NCBI GenBank assembly: GCA_945643635.1
Contig: CALZFC010000301.1
Location: 697,501 to 761,500 of the forward strand
Direction: 5' to 3'
DNA length: 64,000 nt
Source of the DNA: Allodiplogaster sudhausi
Lineage: Eukaryota > Nematoda > Chromadorea > Rhabditida > Diplogasteridae
Below are positions 1 to 10,066 of the stretch, in pieces (positions within the stretch are counted from its first letter, which is position 1; each line of letters opens with the position of its first letter). The translations under genes and the position numbers were made by a program. The notes beneath the pieces were generated by a model that was not told where the DNA came from, searched no databases, and saw only the letters and a program-made list of their open reading frames with translations.

Positions 1-1368
1 ACAACGACTTCGGGAGCGTCGAGTACCAGCGGCAGCATCTCCTTGAAGTGCTACAAAACACTTGAAGTTTCTGTCTACGATGTGTGTGCATAGTGATTGT
101 GTAACCATAACACATAACGTGAATTGTTATAGCACAGGTGTCATAACAATTGGCAAATAGTAAACTACAACAATATGTTGCACATTTGTGAGAAAAAAGT
201 CAAGTTTTCTTTCTGGTTTCACTGTTTGCACGTTCCCTGTCCTTTAATAGATAAGGTCCCCTTTCGCTTGGGTTTTTGCTAACTACAGCGATGTATGGCA
301 GAGGATCCGTGAGTTCGTAGCGGGCGAATGCCGTCGGGACGCCAACGAACGAGTAGAGCGCAAGGAAGATGAACGTCGTGAGCGAGTAGGCACACTAAGT
401 GTCAAATTTTCAAATTTCAAAAGTATTCTCGAACGATTGTAAGTCTTAAGTATTCATAGTATGTAATGAAAGAGAAAAGTAAGACATTTGAAGATAAATC
501 AACTCTCTCTGAACAGGCAAAGAACGCAAGATAACAAAGTTACGGCTATAGTAACAATCACATGGAATGTCATCATTTTTGTTTAGGATAAACCCCAAAC
601 AAGTTTGGTTAGGCAGCCTTACCTTTCCAAGCTTGAGCGGATGCGTGTCGCCAAGGATGCACTGATGCTGATGAAACATATAAAGTGCGAATGAAGCTCC
701 CATCAGACAGACCATCGTGAACAGCACCACCTGCAAGAAATATTGTTGGCCAACTCACTCTTGTTTAAAAACATCTCTATCTCTTCTCGAATGATATTTG
801 AGTAGAGAAAGGAAGAATCAAGAGAAAAAGCGCCCGTTCTAGCTAGTAAGATTAGTCCATTACTTTCAATGAAACAAAAACGGAAAAAATTTTTCTATTA
901 ACTATTTGAACGTGTAGATCGACGTGCATCTGACAAAGAACTCCAGTACAGTATACGCCGATCACCTGGCATGGGAGGGTATTTCAAAAAAAACATATTT
1001 ATACATTATATATCCTTCTTTTGGCAACTGTATATGATATGTAATGGTCAATAAAAAGTATAAAAAACCAACCGGAAATAAGGGATAAGGACATATTAGA
1101 ATGGCGAGGTGGACATCCACGCATGTCGCCATGACCTGATAATGAGATTGTTTAATGGGAATTCAAAGCCTAGCTCTGACATAACCTGAATGAAGAGAAT
1201 ATACTTTCGGAGGCTGCGACTGGCCTTTGGGGTGTGCCAAATGATGACGTAGAGTAGTGGTGGGGTTAGCGACAGAGATATCACGGCCACTAGATGGACG
1301 TACACGCCGAAGAAGGTTTCCTCCCATACGCTCATATGACGTTTAGAGGTAGTTTCGATTGCAGACAT
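1..1368 (-). CDS. Sri/Srh-type seven-transmembrane chemoreceptor, 3' end beyond window
   Basis: Spliced receptor gene of the nematode Str superfamily, expected in sensory-neuron cilia as a chemosensory GPCR (family knowledge). I place exons at 1368-1186, 1135-1073, 965-903, 730-623, 394 to about 287, and 50 to beyond base 1. The first intron (1136-1185) is 50 nt, GT-AG, and the phases agree through exon 4. Exon 1 carries an N-terminus and TM1 with TPKASRSLRKYILFIQ. Exon 2 has DVHLAILICPYPLFP, the Sri/Srh TM2 signature, followed in exon 3 by GVYCTGVLC. Exon 4 is TM3 ending in FHQHQCILGDTHPLKLGK. Exon 5 is TM4 with a conserved proline and exon 6 starts FKEMLPLVLDAPEVV. The start ATG at 1368 is the first in frame. 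No stop or frameshift is seen. The exon 5 donor is uncertain (286 or 283). Class Sri is favoured over Srh because of the PLFP...GVYCTG pattern. It is divergent to a related plus-strand locus. Confidence 0.8.
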
Positions 1369-2645
1369 TCTGGGCCTTGAAGAGGAAAATGTTTCTGATA
1401 AAGAGGAAATGCGCTTGAGAAGAAGGAGTTTGTCAAATCTTCCTCATTCTATCTTTATAAATTGCCAAATTAGGAGGTAATCGCGAGATGAAGGAACCTA
1501 CTTCCTTCCATTTCAGATTTCTAAGCTACATAATAGCTTGTCTTACATGATGATATTAATGTATTCCGAAAATTCATAAATACTAAATCTCGTTTATCTT
1601 CACAGTGCGGCAGATGTTAAGGAGTTGATAGATGGGACAGGTGTGTAAAGGTAATTGAATGTGGAGGCTAGCTGCTGGTATATTTACATATTCAGAAATT
1701 TAAAGGCACTCACAAATAGGCATCTCTGTCTATCTATCAATCGAAGTGTGTAAAAATCATGTAGGCAAATGAAAATGACTCCCAAACTTTAGTAAGACCT
1801 TTTATACCCCAATGTCTTGTGGTTCTCACCTTTCTGTCATTGAACTTGCTCAAATAGGTATCCTGCATGACAGCCAAAGAATCGACGACCGTTATGTGAC
1901 TGAAAGCGACGAATACGGCACGAGAAAGTCGCCTTAAAGGCCGAGGACCCTACAAATTCATAACAGAGATCAAGCTTGGTGTTGAACGCTCTTCCATCTT
2001 CTGCCCGGTTTCAAAGTACTATTATGAATTCCCCACATTGTCCGGCAATTTATGAAGCCAGCCCCAAAAAATATCAAGATCGTCGCAATGCTGCAAGAAT
2101 GGATATTTTACACCAAAACATGATGAGTTATTAAATTTCACTTTGAGAGTGCTCGACTCATTTTATATTGTGATATTTCACAAATAACTGTCCATGTTTA
2201 ATTCTTATTTCTAACTGTTTTCCAAATCTGAAAAGTCTCCTTAATTTGCTCCTTAATTTATCTTCTCCATTCTCCATCGACCAGAAAAAAAAAATGTTTT
2301 TTTTTACTCCAAAAGATCAGCTGAAACATCTAACTCGCTTAGGAAGTTGGACTTGATACTCAACAGCTGTGTCCGCAAGAGGATAAACGTAGCCGGAACG
2401 CAGGTGGTTTTCGGGCCACTACATTTATCCTCAACATGCTATTTTGTATGCGTTCTTGACAAGCAAAAGTACAAGCCATGACGCTAAAATTGTGACGCTT
2501 TGCCTAAATAACTACTGCTATTTGTACCTTTTCTAACTTTAAGCCTCGCACTAAATAATGCTTCTGTGTTTGAGAAAATACGATGACAACCGAGTTTTAT
2601 GTATACAATGTTTTATCAAAACAAAACTCCTCGGGCTACTTCTGA
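1369..2645. promoter_or_regulatory. Intergenic region between two divergent receptor loci
   Basis: No coding sequence is visible here. The two flanking receptor genes start at 1368 (-) and 2646 (+), so this 1.28-kb stretch must hold both promoters (inference). It contains a short A-run/T-run hairpin at about 2285-2305. I could not recognise a specific transcription-factor site. Confidence 0.4.
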
Positions 2646-5225
2646 ATGAAGTTGCCCGACTATCAGTTCCTGATCAACTTCAAAGTCCTTCTCGAAGTGG
2701 TCGGAGTTCTTTCGCATCTTCTCAACATTTTACTTTTCTTCACTGTATGGCTCCACTCGAGCAAAATCTACGCGAGCTACCGTATATATCTCTCATTTAG
2801 TATTGTAAGTTTAATTCAGTATAAGTTTAATTCAGTATTGTAACTTTGTCTTAAAGGCATTACAAAACTGCATATGTTTGAGGTTCTTCTGATGTCTTGC
2901 GATATTGCGCTCAACTTTGGTCTACCGTTTGTCTTTTTGCCAAAATCAGCCTGCTTTCCTTTCTATGGATTCCTTTCTCAGTCGTTTGGCGTCTCTCCAG
3001 CCATTCAAGTAGTTAGTTATGACGGAGATTTTTTTTAAATTGAGAAATACACCAACATTGAAGAAGGTCGATCACCGAAAATTTACTAATATGCGTTCAA
3101 ACATACCAAAATCTCGAATGGAAGTCCATAGAATCAAACTAAAATATACGGTAAGAGCGTGACACTTGGTGCCAAATGCATTGTTTTTTTCCAAAGCGGG
3201 ATGATAATTCTGATTGACTATTTTGATGTCGTTTTGTTCTTGCTAAAAGTTTTTACAGAAAAACTAACACAAAAACTTTATTAAGCTCACTGAAATGTCA
3301 AAGTCGCGATGTCTTTGTAAATTTTATCTTCCCGCTATGGTAAATGTACCCTAGTTACTGTATACACCACATTTTTGCACTGAGACACCAATATGAATTT
3401 GATTCAAAAGTCTCACTTTCAAGTGCATATACTTGAATGTGAAACTCTTTTGTGGTCTTTTATGTGCATATCCTTTATCTATATGCTGAAAACTATTCGA
3501 AAATACGTAAAATGTCTCATATCTCGTGAACGACTTTTCGGTGATCGCCCTCCTTTGAGGTGATTGCTATAGTTAGCCACCAGGTAAGCGGACACATATT
3601 TTTCAACATAAATATGTAACACAATTAAGAAAACTTAAAAAAAATCACTCTGCTGATGATTAAAATCAATAATGCAGAAAGTGTATAGGTGTCTTAGCCT
3701 TTTATTTTAAGCTTGTCTGAACGCCGTCTTCTATGTTCAAACTTGTTCCATCAACGATTGGAATAGGACAGATGCTTCTTCTTTGTGTCTCCATCGTCTT
3801 TGTTTCGCTATTCTTTCTGGTCACAAATCCAACCTTCGGAAAGGATAACCTGGATGAAATGGTAAAGATGTTGATTTCGCACATAAATGTTTCGGAGTAT
3901 TGTATCATGTTACTTATAGACTGCTTTAAACGCCAACAGTCTTCTTGTCGACTATACAGTATGTGCAAATAGTTCTCACGGTATCCGGTAAGACGTACAT
4001 ACGATGCTCTCTGAGCCACTTTTGAGAAGCGTCTTTGTAGGCGTCTACGTGGTGCTAGTGCTCTACCTCATTGTAATGGCGACAATTGCCGTGCACATTT
4101 GGTACACCATCAATCGGAATGTCATGACTGCTGCGACAAGAATGCACCATCGCCAGATGACAAGGGCTCTCGTCGTTCAGGTCAACTTGATGTTATATTA
4201 CATTATTCCCTAATGAAGCAGTAGAAGGAGAGAATCATAGCCCTGCCGGTCGTGAAGAATGAATTTAAAGAAGCTGTCCATGGAGATTACAATGTTGCTG
4301 AATTTTTTGTTAATACTATCCGGTCCAACTAGAAACATCATTAGGAAAAGTGAGAATGCGTCCTGAAGGGACCCTGAGGAGAAAAAGAGAAAAACCACAT
4401 TTCCCCACGCCGTACTGTAGAATTTAGGGAGTGACGTCATCATCCCTTGCCTATTTTCTCCATATGTACACCCTCATTCTATCAGAAAGAAGGTGAAAAC
4501 TAGGTGCGAAGCGGCACGCCAGCTTGAGATTCGACGGAAGAGAAGAGAGGCAGAGAGAAAAAGACTCACAAAGTCTAGTTTGTAGTGATGGATACTGTGC
4601 TAGCATACCGCCAAAACTTTTTGCAATATCATGCGCGAATTCAAACGTTAATTCTCCGCAAGCGGATTCTAAACTCCATGGATAATTCCTTTAAGCGAGG
4701 GAGCAATACTACCGTAGGCGATACGGGGCAAGTTAATTACTAAGAAGGGTGGTATATATGAAGTCATTATTTATAGTAGGATGCCAGTTACTCAATGATG
4801 CAGTAATTCATTCGAACTAACGAACAGTGACAAGCATGCATAGTATATTCGGTTTATTGTAGGTGGCGGTGCCAGCTGTCTTCTTTGGCTTGCCTCTAAC
4901 ACTTCTCGTCCTCATCTACGTATTTGGAATAGATAATTACGGTTCGAAGACAGTAGCCTCTCATCAGAGAGGAATACATCCAGTTAAAACTACATAGTAG
5001 TGTTCAGAGTTAACTCTCGGTGCCATATTATTTTTCTCCCTCTATTTGCCATCACATGCGATTTTGCTTTTCGTCGCGACGCCCTCTTATCGACGTTTCA
5101 TCGTTAGCCTCTTCTCGTGCACAAAGCGATTGTTCAAGTCAGCAACAAGAGTCCAGAAGACTTCTAATTCGACCTCAGTAGTTTTTCCCCCTTCCATGGC
5201 GAGAGCTGTTCGAGATATTACTTGA
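2646..5225 (+). pseudogene. Sri/Srh-type chemoreceptor lacking a TM3 exon, probable pseudogene
   Basis: Relative of the neighbouring minus-strand receptor. Exons in compatible phase: 2646-2799 (start, TM1, FKVLLEVVGVLSHLLNILLF), 2857-3008 (TM2, DIALNFGLPFVFLP then FYGFLSQSFGVSP), about 3721-3861 (TM4, IGQMLLLCVSIVFVSLFF), 4016-4180 (TM5, then the MHHRQMTRALVVQ loop), 4863-4941 (TM6, VAVPAVFFGLPLTLLVLIY), 5008-5225 (TM7 and tail, LPSHAILLFVATPSYRRF, stop TGA at 5223). The exon for TM3 and its basic loop, expected between 3009 and 3720, is not found. The TM4 exon has no in-frame AG acceptor: the nearest, at 3711-3712, reads straight into TGA at 3718. Exon 2 ends and the TM4 exon starts in phase 0, so loss of one symmetric exon would keep frame. 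It may instead be a working gene with a TM3 exon too diverged for me to see. Confidence 0.6.
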
Positions 5226-6020
5226 TGATTACTGAAATTTCTTTTATACTCTTAGCATTTCTGAATTTTCCAGCTGCAAAAGTTTGATTAAAATTTATAT
5301 GACGAAATGTTCTAGACTGTGATGAAGTAAACCTTGCAAGAAAACTCTAGCCACCCCTTTATAAATGTCATAAGCATCAATATCGCGGCACTGATGAAAT
5401 GATGAGGAAACTGATTGCAGTATCAAATAAATTCTCTTAATGAGGCTCGAGTTTGGACTCCAGCCTAATTAGGCTCTTCCTGAAATGCCCGAGTGCAGAG
5501 AATAGAATGAGGCACATATTATTATTTTGATCAAATACAACATCTTCTGAAAACACATTTATGAAAGAAATCGGAGTCCCATTAGAAGTTGCAAAAATAA
5601 TTATCTCAGGCACACGAAAAAAAGGGTGAGTGAAGCACACTTTCATATAGACCGCATATCAAGCGAGTTAATTTGAGCACATCATGCATATCTAGCAATA
5701 ATGAGGTAATGAGGAGAAGATTGAGGAGCTGATTTTAGGTATCTTACAATTAGCTACAATACTTTGCCATAGTATACTCTACAAGATCTTAATTAAAATT
5801 TTAATTGTATGGCTAATAAATAGTTCTATATGAAAATCACCTTATTGACGGACAAAAGAAACAGTCTGACTATTAATGGGGTTTTAAATGTTTTTTGAAG
5901 ACTACATATAAACAATATGCGTAAAAATATGGAGTAAAAACAATAAATGCCGAAGCAAGCAGCGCGCGCTGCCTCCAAAAGTGTAGGCTGAGCGCCCTCG
6001 CTGTAGCCCTGGAATATAAC
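5226..6020. other. Intergenic, no gene recognised
   Basis: AT-rich sequence. An AATAAA at 5426-5431 could serve the upstream receptor remnant, although it is about 200 bp past the stop. A 69-codon open frame on the minus strand at 5437-5646 matches no family that I know and has no supporting splice or context evidence. The last 8 bases (6013-6020, AATATAAC) are one copy of the target duplication of the neighbouring transposon. Confidence 0.5.
6013..6020. repeat. Left target-site duplication of the MULE-like element
   Basis: AATATAAC directly abuts the left GGG terminus and recurs at 7112-7119 directly after the right terminus. Confidence 0.7.
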
Positions 6021-7111
6021 GGGGATAAGACAAATGCGCAGCGGTCATTTGCGCAGCGGACATTTGCGCAGCGGTCAAAAGCGCCTTGCCTTGTGCGTAT
6101 GTGACGGCGAATTGTTACCATTTTGTCTATTCAAACCATGTTGGACATCTTTATAACTGATCTGATCATTTGTTAAGGCCATTTCAACTCCACTATTAAT
6201 CATTCATGACGTGTTACAGTTGACAATTGGTGAATTAAAGTTCAAATCATGCGACTTTATCTTTCTCTGTCTCTGTCTCTTTATCTCTCTCTCTCACTAT
6301 CCTTCCATTTGCCCATTAAAGGAGATATCCGGCGAATAATTAACGTGTATTTTTTTTCGCATGGTTCAGTTTGTCTCGGCGTAAAAGATGGTTCAGGAAG
6401 TTTGAATTATTTTCATGTTATCGTTTCAGAATTATAGCCATGTTAAATATCACGGGTAGAGAATTGGTTATTGTATATATTAGAACCCTCCTATTTTGCA
6501 ACGCTCTCTCGGCTAGAACAGGCGAGATGCTACAGTAGCGCTACAGAGAGTGTAGTAGCGCTAGAGAAAATAGTTATTCCCGGATGATTCTTTTAACTTC
6601 ATTTTCAATACTAACAATTTACTACGTGTAATATGTCCATTGTTATGATAATTGTTTTTTTTAAATTATAGGTGGATGCTGAAACATAATGACAGTTACC
6701 CAGCGTTTCTTATGCTAGCCTAAGAATTTTTTGAATTCAAATTTAGTTTGCAACCGTGTTCCTGTTCAGTTTTAAAAATATTAATAAAGATGTATACCCC
6801 AGTCATTCTTGTCTATTTTTATTGTTGTCCTGTAAATTGAATTTAAAGACGGGGGCCGGAAACGCGCTAAAGTCGCATGATTTGAACTTTAATTCACCAA
6901 TTGTCAACTGTAAGACGTCATGAATGATTAATATTGGAGTTGAAATGGCCTTAACAAATAATCAGATCAGTTATAAAGATGTCCAACATGGCTTGAATAG
7001 ACAAAATGGTAACAATTCGCCGTCACATACGCACCAGGCCAGGCGCTGCGCTTTTGACCGCTGCGCAAATGACCGCTGCGCAAATGACCGCTGCGCATTT
7101 GTCATACGCCC
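6021..7111. mobile_element. Non-autonomous DNA transposon with about 240-bp terminal inverted repeats, MULE-like
   Basis: The two ends are reverse complements of each other: left arm 6021-6259, right arm 6868-7111. Both ends begin GGG when read inward and reach ACAAATGCGCAGCGG within 10 bases. Each terminus carries about three tandem copies of a 17-bp subterminal unit containing GCGCAGCGGTCATTT. An 8-bp direct repeat AATATAAC flanks the element at 6013-6020 and 7112-7119, as expected of a target-site duplication. The interior (6260-6867) has a CT-rich tract near 6262-6298, a palindrome-rich patch near 6525-6575 and no transposase. Long inverted repeats with 8-10 bp duplications are typical of Mutator-like elements; an 8-bp duplication would also fit hAT, but hAT inverted repeats are usually short. 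Mobilisation would need a transposase supplied from elsewhere. Confidence 0.8.
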
Positions 7112-7119
7112 AATATAAC
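7112..7119. repeat. Right target-site duplication of the MULE-like element
   Basis: AATATAAC, identical to 6013-6020, immediately outside the right terminal inverted repeat. Confidence 0.7.
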
Positions 7120-7410
7120 ATATAATGGATATGTGTGAAGCAAGTTTTGTCAATATAGCTTTTCAAGGAATTTAAAGCTAAATTTAAAAATATTTCCTTG
7201 CACTGATAAAAAAAACCAGTCTCTGGTTTTTAGATTTCACGGATGAAATTGCATGAACTTTCTACTAAGTTGATCGTAACACAATATCGTTTTAATGACT
7301 ATCTCTCGAGCATCAAAATAAAAACGTTGATTGAACGACTAAAGTTTACAATTGCGCTAATGATTTCATTTCGAGCAAGTGTATATTTGACTCTTTAAAC
7401 ATATGTACTT
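7120..7410. other. Intergenic, no gene recognised
   Basis: AT-rich sequence with a small hairpin (AAAACCAG / CTGGTTTT, near 7211-7230). No coding signal. Confidence 0.4.
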
Positions 7411-8468
7411 ACCGTATCATAACACTTCCGCACAGGAGCACAGCTCGGCGACTTGGCGATGACAGTAACCTGACTGCTTGACATTCCGTTCGTGTAACTA
7501 TGCGACGGATTTGGTCACGGAGATCTTTGTCCGATCCGAGAACAACGTCTTGATCGTTGTTCTCCATGCGGTTTTCAGTAATTCGCCCAGTAGGTGACAT
7601 GAGGACCACGTGGTGCCGTGGCAGAGGCCGCGTCTCCGCTACGCGGCGCAGGACGAGGCTGAACATAAAAGAGACCGTGCGAATGTGACTCGGACAAAGG
7701 ACTAAATGGGTCTTAGAACAAAAAAAATAATTGCCATACAGATCGAACGGTTCAAGGTGACGGCGCTTTTGTCTGGACCATGCGTGGCCTTTTGGCGGCT
7801 CAGGAACATCGACTGCGTGCCTCAGCCAATCCCTGCTCGTATTCATACCGTATTAATGATATCCATTATCCACCCAGACGTAATGAGTTCTACCGCAGAG
7901 CTCGGCTAACAGCCTTGCAGCATCATTCGTAGGGGTAGGCCATGCTGTCCTGGTCAACTTCACAGTCCAGCTTAAATTCGCTGTCACCTACTTGACCGCC
8001 TCTCTTCGAACACAACATCCCTCCAGGATGACGCGATAGGGGCCGTCCGCACCCCGCCGGAGCCATCTGTGCAAATACCAGTAGTTGATAAAAATTCTCA
8101 GGTAGGCCGGAGTTGCCGACGTTGCAACGTCTATTTCCACCTTGAATAATTTGTAATAGTTGCCAAGATCAATCATGTAGCAGTACTCGCAGGTGACTGT
8201 ATCGTCGTCGAAGAGAGAGCCGTTGATGCCGAAAGTCGATAGATAAAATATCCTTGGTCTCGAATACTGGTGGCGACCAGAAGCTGCTTGTCGTTGTCTG
8301 CGAAGGCGGCACCTGTCGTCAGACCCTGAAGGTCAGGGCCGTCGACCGTGAGTTAGATCGGCAGAACGCAAGTTGCGTCGATGAATTCAGCGGTGAAACG
8401 AAGAACTCGAACGTTTCATCGCCTTCTTCGGGCAGCAGACGCAACGGGAAGTCCGAAAAGGGGTTATC
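7411..8468 (-). pseudogene. Frameshifted coding remnant, unrecognised protein
   Basis: Minus-strand coding-like sequence that I cannot assign to a family. A consensus acceptor (TTGCAG at 8469-8474) opens an exon at 8468 reading DNPFSDFPLRLLPEEGDE. After about 40 codons the reading continues in a second frame (LTVDGPDLQGLTTGAAFADN, near 8350-8255), as if one base were lost near 8350, and then in a third frame (STFGINGSLFDDDTVTCEYC, about 8240 to the stop at 7988). A further open stretch, 7846-7411, ends at a good donor (GTAAGTACAT) just below 7411. Alternating short hydrophobic strands and GxxFADND / FGINGS turns are loosely like a beta-propeller repeat, but that is a guess. At least two frame changes argue for a pseudogene, or for single-base assembly errors in a real gene. 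Confidence 0.4.
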
Positions 8469-8856
8469 CTGCAATCATACGAAAGAGAAATTAAGGAGAA
8501 TGATGCTTTGTCAAGACATACATGAAAGTATATACCATAAGTATTGATTGAACATACAAGAAATAATTAAGAATTGTTTTAATTAAAAAATTTCACTGAA
8601 CAATTCCAAAAAAAAAGTGCCAAAAAAGATGACGATGCGATGTCTACGGATGTCTTCGTAGCCGAGTCAGAGACGGCGATAATGTCAATGGCGCGATCGG
8701 ACTTGCGCGATCGGTTAAAGCGCACGCACCGCCTGAAACGACCTCATGATGCTGTTCAAGAAGAACAGAGAGATTCTTGAAGAGGCGGATAAGAAGAGCC
8801 TTAAAACAAAGTCTTGAATTTCCGCTCTTTTCGCTGACTGAACAGCGAGACGATTT
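8469..8856. other. Unassigned region with short coding-like stretch
   Basis: On the plus strand, about 8612-8775 reads as an open, charged peptide (for example SETAIMSMARSDLRDRLKR), and a shifted frame at about 8749-8816 reads FKKNREILEEADKKSLK. This looks like one exon with an indel, but I recognise no family and see no clear splice sites. Treat it as a possible gene fragment only. Confidence 0.25.
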
Positions 8857-8962
8857 TAGCTTAGGATGAAATAACCCCCAATAGGTCGATTTCTTCAGAT
8901 GAAATGAAACAGCCCCCAATAGGTCGATTTCTTCAGATACTTGAGTACAACTTCGAACATAT
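8857..8962 (+). repeat. 142-bp satellite, left fragment
   Basis: Matches the tandem 142-bp unit found on the other side of the ribosomal retrocopy, from TAGCTTAGGATGAAATA through CAGATACTTGAGTACA to ACATAT. It contains a local partial duplication of the CCCCCAATAGGTCGATTTC segment. It stops abruptly at 8962, where SL1-like sequence begins. Confidence 0.8.
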
Positions 8963-8984
8963 GGTTCAATTACCCAAGTTTTAG
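8963..8984 (+). other. Genomic relic of the SL1 spliced leader
   Basis: Matches nematode SL1 at 20 of 22 positions (mismatches at leader positions 5, T to C, and 20, G to T) and includes the core ATTACCCAAGTTT. In SL1-using nematodes this 22-mer is added to mRNAs by trans-splicing and is not normally encoded next to the coding sequence, so its place 14 nt before the ATG marks a cDNA-derived insertion. Confidence 0.9.
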
Positions 8985-9515
8985 GAAAACTCGGGACAAT
9001 GGTGCGTATGAGCGTGCTCACAGATGCGTTGAAAACGATCAACAATGCTGAGAAGCGCGGAAAGCGCCAGGTTCTCATCCGTCCGCGTCCAAGGTGATCG
9101 TGCGCTTCCTGACTTTGATGATGAAGCAGGGGTGCATTTACGAGTTCGAGATCGTCGATGACCATCGCGCCGGCAAGATCGTTGTCAACCTCACTGGACG
9201 CATCAACAAGTGCTCCGTCATCTCCCCGCACCTTGATGTGCCTCTGAACCAGCTGGAGAAGTACACCACTCACCTCCTGCCTTCCAGACAGTTCGGATAC
9301 ATCGTCCTCACCACCTCCGGAGGTATCATGGACCACGAGGAAGCCAGGCGCAGGCACTTAGGAGGAAAGATCCTCGGCTTCTTCTTCTAAATTCCAAGTT
9401 GTTGTGTTTCGAATAAATTGTTATGATTTCTTACTGATGTTTTTGGTTGAATTGAGAGAGTGTTGATTTCAGCAAGGTATTTGGCACTTTTTGGCGTAAT
9501 TGCAAAAAAAGGTTT
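8963..9515 (+). pseudogene. rps-22: SL1-bearing processed copy of the uS8 (RPS15A/RPS-22) ribosomal protein gene
   Basis: Intronless copy of the 130-codon small-subunit protein uS8. ATG is at 8999 ([11 protein letters not shown]), and the reading ends with the family C-terminus [11 protein letters not shown] and a stop at 9388-9390. One base is missing at about 9085-9086, inside the conserved RPASKV segment. The first frame therefore hits TGA at 9095-9097, and the second frame is open from there to the end. Directly upstream lie a 22-nt SL1-like leader (8963-8984) and a 14-nt 5' UTR. AATAAA occurs at 9412-9417 and a short A7 run at 9504-9510. The left edge is exactly where the 142-bp satellite breaks, and the satellite resumes at 9516 with ATAT shared (possible 4-bp target duplication). 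Lack of introns, leader and clean edges show reverse transcription of a mature trans-spliced mRNA. The 3' stretch 9418-9503 is longer than expected after the poly(A) signal. Not expected to make functional protein. Confidence 0.9.
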
Positions 9516-10066
9516 ATATTTTATTCGAAATTTTAGTACACTTGCCGCACAATACCATCGGATTGAACTTATTTTATCATGTCTCTACATGGATAGCTTG
9601 GGATGAAATAGCTCCCAATAGGTCGATTTCCTCAGATACTTGAGTACAATTTCAAACATATTTTATTCAAAATTTTAGTACACTTGCCGCACAATACCAT
9701 CGGATTGAACTTATTTTATCATGTCTCTACATGGATAGCTTGGGATGAAATAGCCCCCAATAGGTCGATTTCCTCAGATACTTGAGTACAATTTCAAACA
9801 TATTTTATTCAAAATTTTAGTACACTTGCCGCACAATACCATCGGATTGAACTTATTTTATCATGTCTCTACATGGATAGCTTGGGATGAAATAGCCCCC
9901 AATAGGTCAATTTCTTCAGATACTTGAGTACAATTTCAAACATATTTTATTCAAAATTTTAGTACACTTGCCGCACAATACCATCGGATTGAACTTATTT
10001 TGTCATGTCTCTACTTGGATAGCTTGGGATGAAATAGCCCCCAATAGGTCAATTTCTTCAGATACT
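9516..10066 (+). repeat. 142-bp satellite, right block, about 3.9 copies
   Basis: The landmark CTTGCCGCACAATACC recurs at 9541, 9683, 9825 and 9967, giving an exact 142-bp period with only a few substitutions per copy. The first unit is joined to the retrocopy at ATAT and the last ends at about 10066, where CTCGAG leads into the 158-bp satellite. Confidence 0.92.

Noticed and set aside
3060..3560. Small inverted-repeat transposon in the receptor intron (GCGATCACCGAAAA-like ends at about 3068 and 3536)
   Set aside because: Only about 14 bases match, the flanks do not extend the similarity, and no target duplication is visible.
3410..3560. Candidate TM3 exon in the plus-strand receptor (hydrophobic stretch with SFMCISFIYML)
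   Set aside because: It lacks the expected basic loop and a good acceptor, and the region downstream resembles repeat-like sequence.
4210..4443. Minus-strand hydrophobic frame (NVVFLFFSSGS...) as another receptor
   Set aside because: It lies in an intron of the plus-strand locus, has no Str-superfamily motif, and has no neighbouring exons on its strand.
5873..7153. Short frames with RCANDRCANDRCA-type repeats
   Set aside because: They are translations of the tandem terminal motif of the foldback transposon, not a cysteine-repeat peptide.
8644..9357. Long minus-strand open frame of 237 codons
   Set aside because: It runs antisense through the uS8 retrocopy and the 142-bp satellite and has no family signature.
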